Assembly: GCF_023276355.1 (NCBI RefSeq)
Contig: NZ_JALLPL010000001.1
Coordinates: 2,418,001-2,482,000 of the forward strand
Direction of reading: 5' to 3'
DNA: 64,000 bases
Source: Haloplanus sp. XH21
GTDB lineage: Archaea; Halobacteriota; Halobacteria; Halobacteriales; Haloferacaceae
Under the pieces are notes generated by a model. That model was not told the DNA's origin. It was given only the letters and a program-made list of their open reading frames with translations, and searched no databases. Below, piece by piece: positions 23,561-32,033 of this stretch. A program made the translations under genes and the position numbers. Positions within the stretch are counted from its first letter, which is position 1, and the number at the start of each line of letters is the position of its first letter.

Positions 23561-24073
23561 GTGACCCGCCCGCCGACCGCTCGTGCACCGGACGCCGATG
23601 GAGGGATCGCGCTCGACGCCACCACGGCGGCCGACCTCCAGCGACTCCGGGACGTGAGCCACCTGCTCGACGACTCGATTCGGGTCCCGGGGACCACGTA
23701 CCGCATCGGCGTCGAACCGGTCGTCGGTCTCCTCCCCGTCGTCGGCGACGCGCTCGGTGCCGCCGTCGCGGTCTACGTCCTCGCCATCGCCGCCCGAACG
23801 GGCGTCCCGCGGGCGACGCTGGCGCGCATCGCGGTCGTCTTCTGGATCGACGCCGCCGTGGGTGCCGTCCCCGTCGCGGGCGACGTGTTCGACGCCTACT
23901 GGAAGGCGAACTTGCGGGCAGTGCGTCTTCTCGATACACGACTCGCGGATCCCGCGTCGGCGGCGGCCGACCGTCGATATCTGTGGCGGCTCGGGGTCGC
24001 CGCCGGCTTCCTCGGACTGATCGCCGCGGCCGCCGTCGGCAGCCTCGCGTGGTGGCTTCTGGGTCGGGTCTGA
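23561..24073 (+). CDS. DUF4112 membrane protein
   Basis: A 170-residue protein of the DUF4112 family. LDDSIRVPGTTYRIGVEPVVGLLPVVGDALGA is the family core, followed by LARIAVVFWIDAAVGAVPVAGDVFDAYWKAN with its Asp-containing loops, and a C-terminal membrane segment. It is a membrane protein of unknown function. The start is GTG 23561, the first codon before the conserved part that does not overlap the divergent purC. The TGA stop is the first codon of repeat copy E. Confidence 0.78.
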   Translation: MTRPPTARAPDADGGIALDATTAADLQRLRDVSHLLDDSIRVPGTTYRIGVEPVVGLLPVVGDALGAAVAVYVLAIAARTGVPRATLARIAVVFWIDAAVGAVPVAGDVFDAYWKANLRAVRLLDTRLADPASAAADRRYLWRLGVAAGFLGLIAAAAVGSLAWWLLGRV

Positions 24074-24156
24074 GACGGAGTATTGTAACCGTCTCCCGGT
24101 GGGTCGCCAAGACGGATCGGCGACCCACCGGTACTGACTTACAATAAACCGGATGA
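24071..24156 (+). repeat. 86-bp palindromic element, copy E, starting at the DUF4112 stop
   Basis: It begins TGAGACGG with the TGA being the DUF4112 stop, and ends CCGGATGA. The core hairpin is CCGGTGGGTCGCC, loop AAGACGGATC, GGCGACCCACCGG. Compared with copies A and C one stem base changed T to G and its partner A to C, keeping the pair. The right arm ACTGACTTACAATAAACC is near-identical to copy A. Confidence 0.88.
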
Positions 24157-24193
24157 TAGTAAGGCAGTTACGCGAGCGCCCCCGTCTGGCAGT

Positions 24194-25474
24194 ATGAGCC
24201 TCCTCGATGACACGCGGCGCCTCGCCGCGACCGGGCCGGTGTGTGACGCGTGCCTCGGCCGTGTCTTCGCCGACCGGAGTTTCGGACTGACCAACGCCGA
24301 GCGCGGGCGGTCGCTCCGGGTCGCCGCCGCCCTCGACGATGACGACGACTTCGACCCCGTCGACGACGCGGACTGCTGGGTGTGTGAAGGTCGGTGTGCC
24401 GAGTTCGACGACTGGGCCACGCGCGCCGCCGCGGCCGTCGAGGACGTGGAGTTCGAAACGTACCAGGTCGGCACCCGGACGCCGCCCCTGATCGAGGAGA
24501 ACGAGCGTCTGCTTCGCGAGGAGACCGATCGTGACGCCGACACCGGCGAACCGTTCAAGGCGGAGTTCAACCGCGAGGTCGGCAAGCGCATCGGCGACCT
24601 GACCGGCGCCGCAGTGGACTTCGAGCGGCCCGACATCCAGTTCGTCCTCGATCTGGCCGACGACCGCGTCGAGACGACGGTCAACTCCGCGTTCGTCTAC
24701 GGCCGCTACAGGAAACTCGAACGCGACATCCCGCAGACGGAGTGGCCCTGTCGCGAATGCGACGGGAGCGGACGCCAGGGCGGCGTCCCCTGCGATCACT
24801 GCGGCGGCACGGGCTATCTCTACGACCGGAGCGTCGAGGGCCTGATCGCCCCGGTCGTCGAGGACGTGATGGACGGCGTCGACGCGGTCTTCCACGGCGC
24901 GGGCCGCGAGGACGTCGACGCGCGGATGCTCGGCACCGGCCGGCCGTTCGTCGTCGAGGTGAAAGAGCCGCGTCGCCGCGACGTCGACATCGAGCGTCTG
25001 GAGTCGGACGTGAACGCCTTCGCCGACGGCGCCGTCGAAGTGGAGGGCCTGCGACTCGCCACCTACGACATGGTGGAGCGCGTGAAACGCCTGGACGCGA
25101 GCAAGGTGTACCGCGCCGCCGTCGAGTTCGGCGCGGCAGTCGAGGCCGACGAGTTGGACGCCGCCCTCGACGAACTCGACGGCGCAACGGTCGAGCAGTA
25201 CACGCCACAGCGCGTCGACCACCGGCGGGCGAACCTGACGCGGACCCGCGAGGTGTACGCCGCGTCGGGCGTCCTCGAGGACCCGCAGCACGCGACTGTC
25301 GAGATCCATGGCGCTGGCGGCCTCTACATCAAGGAACTTGTCTCCGGTGACGACGACCGGACCGAGCCGAGTCTGGCCGGCCTGCTCGGTGTCGACGCCC
25401 GCGTCACCGCGCTCGACGTGCTGGCGGTGGAGGGCGAAGACGAGGCGTTCGAGGACGAGGCGTACTTCCGGTAG
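24194..25474 (+). CDS. pus10: tRNA pseudouridine(54/55) synthase Pus10
   Basis: A 426-residue archaeal Pus10, which makes pseudouridine 54 and 55 in the tRNA T-loop. The N-terminal zinc/THUMP part has CDACLGR and CWVCEGRC; a zinc loop CRECDGSG and CDHCGGTGY sits mid-protein (near residues 180-205); GAGREDVDARMLGTGRPFVVE holds the catalytic Asp; GAGGLYIKELVSGDDDRTEPS is the C-terminal signature. TrmY, which methylates the base made here, is encoded at 9269-9865. Confidence 0.95.
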   Translation: MSLLDDTRRLAATGPVCDACLGRVFADRSFGLTNAERGRSLRVAAALDDDDDFDPVDDADCWVCEGRCAEFDDWATRAAAAVEDVEFETYQVGTRTPPLIEENERLLREETDRDADTGEPFKAEFNREVGKRIGDLTGAAVDFERPDIQFVLDLADDRVETTVNSAFVYGRYRKLERDIPQTEWPCRECDGSGRQGGVPCDHCGGTGYLYDRSVEGLIAPVVEDVMDGVDAVFHGAGREDVDARMLGTGRPFVVEVKEPRRRDVDIERLESDVNAFADGAVEVEGLRLATYDMVERVKRLDASKVYRAAVEFGAAVEADELDAALDELDGATVEQYTPQRVDHRRANLTRTREVYAASGVLEDPQHATVEIHGAGGLYIKELVSGDDDRTEPSLAGLLGVDARVTALDVLAVEGEDEAFEDEAYFR

Positions 25475-25527
25475 CGTAGTTGCGAGCGGTCACGGAGTAC
25501 ATACGCCTCCGACCCCTACGTCGCCCC

Positions 25528-26070
25528 ATGTCCGACGACGACCACGCCACCGCGACGCTCGCCGGTGGCTGTTTCTGGTGTCTCGAAGCGCCGTTCGAGG
25601 AACTCGCCGGCGTCCACGCCGTCACCTCCGGCTACTGCGGCGGCGACGTGGCCGACCCGAGTTACGAGGCGGTCTGTTCCGGCGAAACGGGCCACGCCGA
25701 GGCAGTACAGATCGAGTACGCCCCCAGCATCATCGGCTACGACGACCTGCTCGAGGTGTTCTTCGCGCTCCACGACCCGACGACGAAAGACCGGCAAGGG
25801 CCGGACGTGGGGTCGCAGTACCGCTCGGCCATCTTCTACCACGACGCGGAGCAACGGGCGACGGCCGAGGCGGTCATGGAGCGCCTGAGCGACGCGTACG
25901 ACGACCCCATCGTCACCGAACTCGAACCGCTGGAGACGTTCTATTCCGCCGAGGCTCACCACCAGAACTACTACGAGAACAACCCGGAACGGGCGTACTG
26001 CCAGGTGCAGATCCGACCGAAGCTGCAGAAGGTTCGCGAGCAGTTCGCCGACCGCGTGGCGGGGGAGTGA
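25528..26070 (+). CDS. msrA: Peptide methionine sulfoxide reductase MsrA
   Basis: A 180-residue enzyme that reduces the S-epimer of methionine sulfoxide in oxidised proteins. The active-site motif GGCFWCLEAPF places the catalytic Cys at residue 15. SGYCGGDVADPSYEAVCSGETGHAEAV and the DVGSQYRSAIFYHDAEQ block are diagnostic. It is a cytosolic repair enzyme probably recycled by thioredoxin; one is encoded at 47876. The convergent hydrolase gene ends 4 nt downstream. Confidence 0.96.
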   Translation: MSDDDHATATLAGGCFWCLEAPFEELAGVHAVTSGYCGGDVADPSYEAVCSGETGHAEAVQIEYAPSIIGYDDLLEVFFALHDPTTKDRQGPDVGSQYRSAIFYHDAEQRATAEAVMERLSDAYDDPIVTELEPLETFYSAEAHHQNYYENNPERAYCQVQIRPKLQKVREQFADRVAGE

Positions 26071-26074
26071 GGCG

Positions 26075-26884
26075 CTACGCGCCGCCGGCGAACGCCGTCA
26101 GTTCCCGGTTGAGTTTCGCCGTCTCGTCCTCGGTGAGTCCGTGCCCGCTCTCCTCGAACCGGACGAGGTCGGCGTCCTCGATCCCGTCGCGGAGCACCGG
26201 CGCCGCCACGTCGAACGGAACGATTTCGTCGTGGGTCCCGTGACAGACGAGCGTCGGGACGGTGATCGACGCCATGTCGTCCCGAAGATCGGCGTCGCGG
26301 AAGGTTTCGGCCGCGGCGACGGTGGCGTGGTGGGCCGCGTTCATGCCGATGGTCCAGAGGTACCGTTTCAGTTCCTCGCTCTGCTCTTGGTGGAAGAGCA
26401 TCTCACCGATCTGGGCGTTCAGGCCCGGGCGGTCGAGACGGGCGCCCTGAATGAGTTCGTCCAGCGACCCCTCGGGAAGTCCCTGCGGGAAGTCGGGCCG
26501 TTCGATCAGACAGGGACTGGCGGCGCCGAGGAGGGCGAGGCGGTCGACGTGGGCCTCGTCGTGGCGACCCATATATCGGGTGACGACACCGCCGCCCATC
26601 GAGAAGCCGACGAGCGTCGCGCCGTCGATATCGAGCGCCTCGAAGACAGCGTTCAGGTCGTCGGCAAACGTGTCGTAGCCGTAGTCGCCGTCGGGCTTGT
26701 CCGACTCGCCGAAGCCTCGCAGGTCGACGCCGATGCAGCGAAAGCCCGCGTCGACGAGGTGGTGATACTGGGACTCGAACATCCGGTGGCTCAGGGGCCA
26801 CCCGTGAACGAAGACGATCGGCTCGCCATCGCCGATGTCCTGGACGTACAACTCGACAGCCTCGTCGACTTCGATTCGGGCCAT
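26075..26884 (-). CDS. Alpha/beta hydrolase (non-haem chloroperoxidase/esterase-like)
   Basis: A 269-residue hydrolase. FVHGWPLSHRMFESQ is the oxyanion region, GVDLRGFGESDKPDG follows, VGFSMGGGVVTRYMGRH holds the nucleophile Ser, THDEIVPFDVA the acid and EESGHGLTEDE the His. This set is typical of the chloroperoxidase-like esterases (many annotated as haloperoxidases without cofactor). The physiological substrate cannot be told. Confidence 0.85.
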   Translation of the reverse strand: MARIEVDEAVELYVQDIGDGEPIVFVHGWPLSHRMFESQYHHLVDAGFRCIGVDLRGFGESDKPDGDYGYDTFADDLNAVFEALDIDGATLVGFSMGGGVVTRYMGRHDEAHVDRLALLGAASPCLIERPDFPQGLPEGSLDELIQGARLDRPGLNAQIGEMLFHQEQSEELKRYLWTIGMNAAHHATVAAAETFRDADLRDDMASITVPTLVCHGTHDEIVPFDVAAPVLRDGIEDADLVRFEESGHGLTEDETAKLNRELTAFAGGA

Positions 26885-26981
26885 TCGGTCACCGTTGGGT
26901 CGCGGCCCACTTGAGGGACAGGGGCGTCACTCACCCAACACTTATTCCGGTTCGGGAACAACTTTCGTGGGGTGAACGCCA

Positions 26982-27095
26982 GTGTGTCACCAACACAAGC
27001 CGATCGAACTGATCGCTCGCCGGGAGCGTGAGGCGGAGTCGGACGACGAGGCGAACGGGGCCGAGACGCCGACGTTCGTCGCTCCCGCGGACTGA
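26982..27095 (+). CDS. Micro-protein (37 residues), GTG start
   Basis: GTG 26982 opens MCHQHKPIELIARREREAES and continues to an acidic Thr/Pro tail ending FVAPAD. It has one Cys and two His near the N-terminus, which could bind metal, then an amphipathic Arg/Glu helix. Codon use is GC3-rich and an AT-rich ACACTTATTCC lies ~40 nt upstream. I do not recognise a family. Reading frame and composition support a real haloarchaeal small protein. Confidence 0.55.
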   Translation: MCHQHKPIELIARREREAESDDEANGAETPTFVAPAD

Positions 27096-27144
27096 CTGAT
27101 TTTTCGACCCGAACGGCTTTGACGCCCCCTCGCCACCTGCGGGT

Positions 27145-27783
27145 ATGGACATCGGTGCCGACGAGGCGGGCAAGGGACCGGTGCTCGGGCCGATGGTCGC
27201 GGCCGCGGTCCGAGCGCCGGAGGAAGCGATTCCCGACGGCGTCGACGACTCGAAGCGTCTCAGCGCCAAGCGGCGTGAGACGCTGGCCGACCGCCTCCGC
27301 GACAGCGACGCCGTCGATGTCGGCGTCGCGGTGGTAACACCGGCACGCATCGACGATCCCGAGACGGACATGAACGGCCTGACCGTCGCCGGCCAGGCCG
27401 AGGCGGTCACCACCGTCGCGGCGGCTAGCGACACGGTGCTCGTCGACGCGGGCGACGTGGACGCCGCTCGGTTCGGCCGGCGCGTCAGCGAGGCCGTGGA
27501 GGCGGCCGTCGACGTGCGGGCCGAACACCGCGCGGACGAGCAGTACGCTCACGTCGCGGCGGCGAGCGTCATCGCCAAAGTGGAACGCGACGCGCGCATC
27601 GACGCACTGAGCGAGCGATACGGCGACGTCGGGAGCGGCTATCCGAGCGACGAGCGGACCCGCGAATTTCTGGCCGACTACGTCCGCGACCACGGCGACT
27701 TGCCGGCGTGTGCGCGGGCGTCGTGGGCGACGTGTGACGATGTGCTGGCAGCGGCAGAACAGTCGTCGCTCAGCGAATTTTAA
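27145..27783 (+). CDS. rnhB: Ribonuclease HII
   Basis: A 212-residue RNase H type 2, which removes ribonucleotides and RNA primers from DNA. GADEAGKGPVLGPMVAAAV holds the first Asp-Glu pair, DSKRLSAKRRE the next block, VLVDAGDVD the third acid, and EHRADEQYAHVAAASVIAKVERD the fourth. ATG 27145 fits the family start. It converges with secD, whose stop is 15 nt away. Confidence 0.95.
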   Translation: MDIGADEAGKGPVLGPMVAAAVRAPEEAIPDGVDDSKRLSAKRRETLADRLRDSDAVDVGVAVVTPARIDDPETDMNGLTVAGQAEAVTTVAAASDTVLVDAGDVDAARFGRRVSEAVEAAVDVRAEHRADEQYAHVAAASVIAKVERDARIDALSERYGDVGSGYPSDERTREFLADYVRDHGDLPACARASWATCDDVLAAAEQSSLSEF

Positions 27784-27798
27784 GAAAAGCGCGCAGGG

Positions 27799-29355
27799 TT
27801 ACCGCGTCAGCAGCGCGCGGAGGATGTCCCCGTACGCCGGCCGCGTGAGGAGAACCCCCACGATCACGCCGAGGATGGTGAAGATGGCGAAGCCCTGCAG
27901 GTCCCCGAGTGAGAGGACGGCGAGCGGGCTCATCGCGATGATGGTCGTGGCGGCGGCGGCGCCGATGACCCAGAACGCTTTCCTGAACCGGGACTGGAAC
28001 ACGCGGCGACTGTTCACGTCGCCTTGGGCCATCACCTCGTCGGCGATGATGATGAGGTCGTCCACCCCCGTCCCGATGACGGCGATGAAGCCGGCGATGA
28101 CCGAGAGGTCGAGCGGGTAGCCGATGCCCGCCGCGAAGCCGAGCAGGATGATGACCTCCGAGAGCGCGGTGACGATCATCGGTACGGCGACTTCCATCTC
28201 ACCGTAGCGGAGGAAGACGACGCCGGCGACGGCGAGGACGGCGATGATCCCCGTGATCAGCGAGTTCGTGCGGAACTGCTGGCCCTGACTGGGGGCGATG
28301 TACGAGGAAGTCCCCTCACCGTCCGGGCCGAGGTCGAGGGCGGCGGGCAGCGCACCGGCACGCAGGTTGACCGCCACGTCACGGGCGCCGCTGAAGTTCT
28401 GCGTCTGGAGGACGAACCGCGGGTCCTGCGCCCACGACTCGCCTTGCATGCTGGCGGCCAGGTCCGGACTCATGCCGAACGAGTTGACCACCTGGCCGTC
28501 GACGATCAGGAGTAGACACGGATCGGTCTGGTTGGGGGCCGCCTCGTAGCGACACCGGGAGCCGCCCTGTGACGCCAGGCCGGTTTCGACCATGCGCTGC
28601 TGGAACTGCGGGGCGACATCCTCGCGGACCACGACCGGGACGTGCGGCAGTTGTCCCTCACCGCCCTGTTGGGCGGTCCCGATGCTCTGGAAGTCGTCAC
28701 GCTCCAGCACCGTCGTCTGGCTGTAGTCGCCGTTCGTCGGGTAGTAGGCGTCGACGCGGACGGTCCCGCGCTGGTTCACCAGGTCGACGACCTCCTGGCG
28801 GTTCTCGTCGGGCACCTCGACGAGGATGTAGTTCTCACCCGTCGGGGTCTGGATCTGCTGTACCGTCCCGCCCGAGAGGCCCGCTTCGTTGATCTTGTTC
28901 GAGAGGATTTCGACGGTCTGGGTGCGCGTCTCCTCGGTGACGCCGTCCCGCGTCTCGCCGTAGGTGTAGCCGGCGCCGTCGAGCGCGGTCCCGAGCTGTT
29001 CGGGCGAGACACCGTCGGTGGTCACTTCGACCGTGCCGGACCCCTCTTCCGAGGGCCGGACGATGACATCGGCGACGGACACGTTGTCCAGTTCCGAAGC
29101 GACATCGCGCTCGATCTGTGGCGGCTCCGTCCCCGCGAACTCGACGCCTTCGGCGGTGACGCCGACGAGCGGCGCCCGGATCCGGGTTCCGCCCGAAAGC
29201 TGGAGTCCGTACTGGAGGTTCGTCACGCCGCTACTGTCGAGCCCTGGAGTCGACGCCCCGCTGTCGCCCATCGTGGGCGAGAACAGCGCGAAGAGGCTAG
29301 CACAGAGGACGACGACCAGCAGGATGACTCGCCAGTTGTCACGGAAGGCGCCCAT
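27799..29355 (-). CDS. secD: Protein-export membrane protein SecD
   Basis: A 518-residue RND-family membrane protein that works with SecF and the SecY translocon to drive protein export. One N-terminal membrane helix is followed by a large outside domain (LQYGLQLSGGTRIRAPLVGV, INEAGLSGGTVQQIQTPTGE) and five C-terminal helices including FIAVIGTGVDDLIIIADEVM. The start and the secF stop share one base (TGATG), so the pair is co-translated. Sec61-beta is at 47605-47769. Confidence 0.95.
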   Translation of the reverse strand: MGAFRDNWRVILLVVVLCASLFALFSPTMGDSGASTPGLDSSGVTNLQYGLQLSGGTRIRAPLVGVTAEGVEFAGTEPPQIERDVASELDNVSVADVIVRPSEEGSGTVEVTTDGVSPEQLGTALDGAGYTYGETRDGVTEETRTQTVEILSNKINEAGLSGGTVQQIQTPTGENYILVEVPDENRQEVVDLVNQRGTVRVDAYYPTNGDYSQTTVLERDDFQSIGTAQQGGEGQLPHVPVVVREDVAPQFQQRMVETGLASQGGSRCRYEAAPNQTDPCLLLIVDGQVVNSFGMSPDLAASMQGESWAQDPRFVLQTQNFSGARDVAVNLRAGALPAALDLGPDGEGTSSYIAPSQGQQFRTNSLITGIIAVLAVAGVVFLRYGEMEVAVPMIVTALSEVIILLGFAAGIGYPLDLSVIAGFIAVIGTGVDDLIIIADEVMAQGDVNSRRVFQSRFRKAFWVIGAAAATTIIAMSPLAVLSLGDLQGFAIFTILGVIVGVLLTRPAYGDILRALLTR

Positions 29356-30230
29356 CAGTTCGCCACCCCCTCGTACTTGTACCAGCGGAGGAGACTGAGA
29401 TTGAGCATGTAGGTGTTCATGAGGTCAGTCGCGAGTCCGAACGTCAGGACCGTCCCGATGGCGGCGAGCAGTTGGATGCCGAACAGCGTCGCCACGATGG
29501 TCATGACGATCATCGCCGAGAGTGAGGTGAGCGTCATCGTCACGCCGGTCCGCATCGCGCGGTGGGTCGACTCGTAGAACCCGCCCGACCGCCTGAGGAT
29601 ATGGTTGTTGAGCAGGATGTCGGAGTCGACGCTGTACCCGATGATCATCAGGAGCGCGGCGACGGTGCCGAGCGTGAGTTCGATGCCGAGCAGGTTCATC
29701 AGCGCCACGGGTACCACGATGTCCGAGAACGCGGAGATGACGACGGCGATGGAGGGGACGAACGTGCGGAACATGAGGAAGACGAGCGCGCTCATCCCGA
29801 AGAAGGCGAAGGCGACGCCGTAGAGCGCGAGCGTCTGGGTCCGCGACCCGAAGTTCGCGGAGACGGTGTAGCTCGACTGGACCTCGAAGCCCGCGGAGCG
29901 GGCCTGCTCTTCGAGCGCTGACACCCCCGCCTCGTCGGTCTGGAACGTCAGGATGTACGTATCGTCCGAGGGGACGTTCCGAATGGATTCGGGCGCCGGA
30001 TCGAACGTCTGCTGGATTCGGTCGCGCGCTTCACCATCCGGTGCGTCGATGGCGACCCGTATCTCCGCGCCGCCGGTGAAATCGACGCCGGGATCGACCG
30101 GTGCGCCGGTCGCGACGTACCACCCGCCGATGATCAGGAGGGCAACGGCGAGCACCGCGAGCGGGACGGCCGCAAGCTGGCGATTCGTGTACCGGGTGTA
30201 GTCAATCTCCGGCACTTCGAACGCTACCAT
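29355..30230 (-). CDS. secF: Protein-export membrane protein SecF
   Basis: A 291-residue partner of SecD. N-terminal helix VPLAVLAVALLIIGGWYVAT, then the SecF signature DPGVDFTGGAEIRVAID, an outside domain, and five helices with YSVDSDILLNNHILR, the conserved Asp-bearing segment. It is the first gene of the secFD pair, as usual in haloarchaea. Confidence 0.95.
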   Translation of the reverse strand: MVAFEVPEIDYTRYTNRQLAAVPLAVLAVALLIIGGWYVATGAPVDPGVDFTGGAEIRVAIDAPDGEARDRIQQTFDPAPESIRNVPSDDTYILTFQTDEAGVSALEEQARSAGFEVQSSYTVSANFGSRTQTLALYGVAFAFFGMSALVFLMFRTFVPSIAVVISAFSDIVVPVALMNLLGIELTLGTVAALLMIIGYSVDSDILLNNHILRRSGGFYESTHRAMRTGVTMTLTSLSAMIVMTIVATLFGIQLLAAIGTVLTFGLATDLMNTYMLNLSLLRWYKYEGVAN

Positions 30231-30323
30231 GCCCGCCGGTCCACCCCGATGCCTACTAAGCCTTTGTATGTCCGCCGAGCGGCCGGTCAGGGCGGCCGCG
30301 CCGACACACGCCCGAGACAGCGG

Positions 30324-30803
30324 CTACGATGGCAGATACCGGACACTCACGACGCCTGGCGCGGAGCGGACGACCACCCGGTCGACGCCGAGGCGGGCCG
30401 CACGCGAACGGACGCTCTCCGTGTCGTCGAGGACATCCGCGACGGCGGCGTCCGTCTCCCCTTCGGGTACCGTCAGCACGTGCACCTCGCCGGTGCCCGC
30501 CCGTTCGCGACGGGTGAGTTCGCCGACGCTCTGGTCGGCCGCCAACTCCCTGGCGAGCGTCGTCGGCGACTCGTCGCTCTCCTCGACGCTGATGGCCCAG
30601 CGCTCGGTCACGTCGCTCAGCCGCCACGCGACCTCGAGCGGGGGCTCCGGTTCCAGCGTCCCCTCGATGGCCTCGCCGACCGTCACCGCCGCCGCGTTGT
30701 CGGCGAGCGTGTGTACCTGCCCGCTGTCGATGTCGGTGAGGACGGCCGAGTCGTCGTCGTCGGCCGCCGTCACCAGAAACGTGCCCGTCTTCTCGTCGGT
30801 CAT
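30324..30803 (-). CDS. DUF5812 family protein
   Basis: A 159-residue acidic soluble protein matching what I recall as DUF5812, common in haloarchaea near sec genes or rnhB. MTDEKTGTFLVTAADDDDSAVLTD and SGQVHTLADN open it; LEVAWRLSDVTERWAISVEE and VHVLTVPEGETDAAVADVLDD follow. The shape suggests a beta-rich N-terminus and helical C-terminus. No catalytic motif is visible. ATG 30803 is the first codon compatible with the conserved start. Confidence 0.75.
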   Translation of the reverse strand: MTDEKTGTFLVTAADDDDSAVLTDIDSGQVHTLADNAAAVTVGEAIEGTLEPEPPLEVAWRLSDVTERWAISVEESDESPTTLARELAADQSVGELTRRERAGTGEVHVLTVPEGETDAAVADVLDDTESVRSRAARLGVDRVVVRSAPGVVSVRYLPS

Positions 30804-30849
30804 ACGAGGGGGTAGGCGATCGAGGGATTTCCGGGTTTCGTCGTCAGGA

Positions 30850-31449
30850 TCACCGGCGGGGCACGCCGTCGACATCCGGTTGGGCGTCCCAGGGACCATC
30901 GACGGGATCGACGGCTGCGTCGCCCGCATCCAGCGAAAAGCGGGCGCGAGCCCGTTCGACGCCCGCCGCCACCGACTGTCCGCGTCCCGCGAAATGCGTC
31001 GCGGCGAGGGCGGGGTTGACGCTCGACGGCTCCTCGTGGGCGTAGACATCCACGCCGCCGTCGTCGCGGGCGAACAGCATGAGGTGCAGCTGTCGGCGCG
31101 CGAGCGGCGAGTCGCGGTAGGCCCACGACCCCGCTTCCGGACGGCCGCCGCGGGTCTTCAGCCGCGAGAGCGGGTTGCGAACGAACCCCGTACGCCAGAG
31201 GCGTCGCTCGAACGCGGCGAGAGAGCGGTCGGTCGATCCCGCGAACTCCGCGTCGGTGACGGGACGGGGACCGGCCCGGTCGTCAAACCTCCCGGCGATC
31301 CGGGAAAGGCGACGCCGAACCGACTCCCACCACCGGGCCGAGGGGCCGCAGTTCCAGTCGAACGGCAGGCCGTACGCATGGAGCAAACCGAACGACGCGG
31401 CGACGCCCGAAAGCACCGCGGCGAGCGCGCGACGGATGACGGCTATCAC
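30850..31449 (-). CDS. Uncharacterised haloarchaeal protein with N-terminal membrane segment
   Basis: A 199-residue protein. Residues 3-25 (AVIRRALAAVLSGVAASFGLL) form one membrane helix; the rest is Arg-rich and soluble with WNCGPSARWWESVRRRLSR and LHLMLFARDDGGVDVYAHEEP, the latter a likely beta-strand core. A single Cys is present. I do not recognise a family. It lies in line with the DUF5812 gene, 46 nt upstream, so co-transcription is likely. Confidence 0.7.
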   Translation of the reverse strand: MIAVIRRALAAVLSGVAASFGLLHAYGLPFDWNCGPSARWWESVRRRLSRIAGRFDDRAGPRPVTDAEFAGSTDRSLAAFERRLWRTGFVRNPLSRLKTRGGRPEAGSWAYRDSPLARRQLHLMLFARDDGGVDVYAHEEPSSVNPALAATHFAGRGQSVAAGVERARARFSLDAGDAAVDPVDGPWDAQPDVDGVPRR

Positions 31450-31529
31450 GCCTCGAACGTCGCCGCGCCAGGCGTATAGCGGTTCGGTGCCGGGCGTGGT
31501 TTTAAGCGGACAGTTGACAACCCATCAAT

Positions 31530-32027
31530 ATGATTCCGGGGCTCGACTCGGCGACGATCAACGTGCTCATCGGGGCCGGAATCGCCATGTTCAGCTCCGC
31601 CTTTCTCAACTGGAACCAGCGGCGGGTCGAGCGCGACCGATTCCGGCGATCGCTGATCCACGAAGTCGACCACGTGGCCGAGACGCTGGATGATCTCCTC
31701 GACGAGGGCAGCGGGGAGTGTACGGTCACCGACGTCGAGGAGGCCCTGGTGAGCCTGTCACCGGACGTTCTCGACGCGGACCCCGCGCGGATGAGCAAAC
31801 TCACGTCGAAGGAAATCGAGTCGGTGTACGAGTTCTACGAGGCCACACGGCTGGTGACGGCGGAACTGGAGCGGCGACGCGAGGGGCGGGATCACGACCC
31901 GGAGCGGCTGTACCGCCACGCCCGTCGCGCGGTCGAGTTGCGCGACGAGGTGACCGCCGACATCACGCGGAGCCGACTCTCCCGGCTCACCGAGTGGTAC
32001 AAGGACATCGACAGCGGGCGGCGGTGA
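31530..32027 (+). CDS. Membrane-anchored helical protein, unknown
   Basis: A 165-residue protein. The start MIPGLDSATINVLIGAGIAM then FSSAFLNW is a membrane helix. The remainder is a charged helical region (HEVDHVAETLDDLLDEG, MSKLTSKEIESVYEFYEATR) that probably faces the cytosol. GGTTTTAAGC lies about 27 nt before the ATG. No known domain is recognised. Confidence 0.72.
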   Translation: MIPGLDSATINVLIGAGIAMFSSAFLNWNQRRVERDRFRRSLIHEVDHVAETLDDLLDEGSGECTVTDVEEALVSLSPDVLDADPARMSKLTSKEIESVYEFYEATRLVTAELERRREGRDHDPERLYRHARRAVELRDEVTADITRSRLSRLTEWYKDIDSGRR

Positions 32028-32033
32028 CGCGGG

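Noticed and set aside
29018-29412. Plus-strand frames opposite secD/secF
   Set aside because: Antisense shadows of SecD and SecF; no independent motif or start context.
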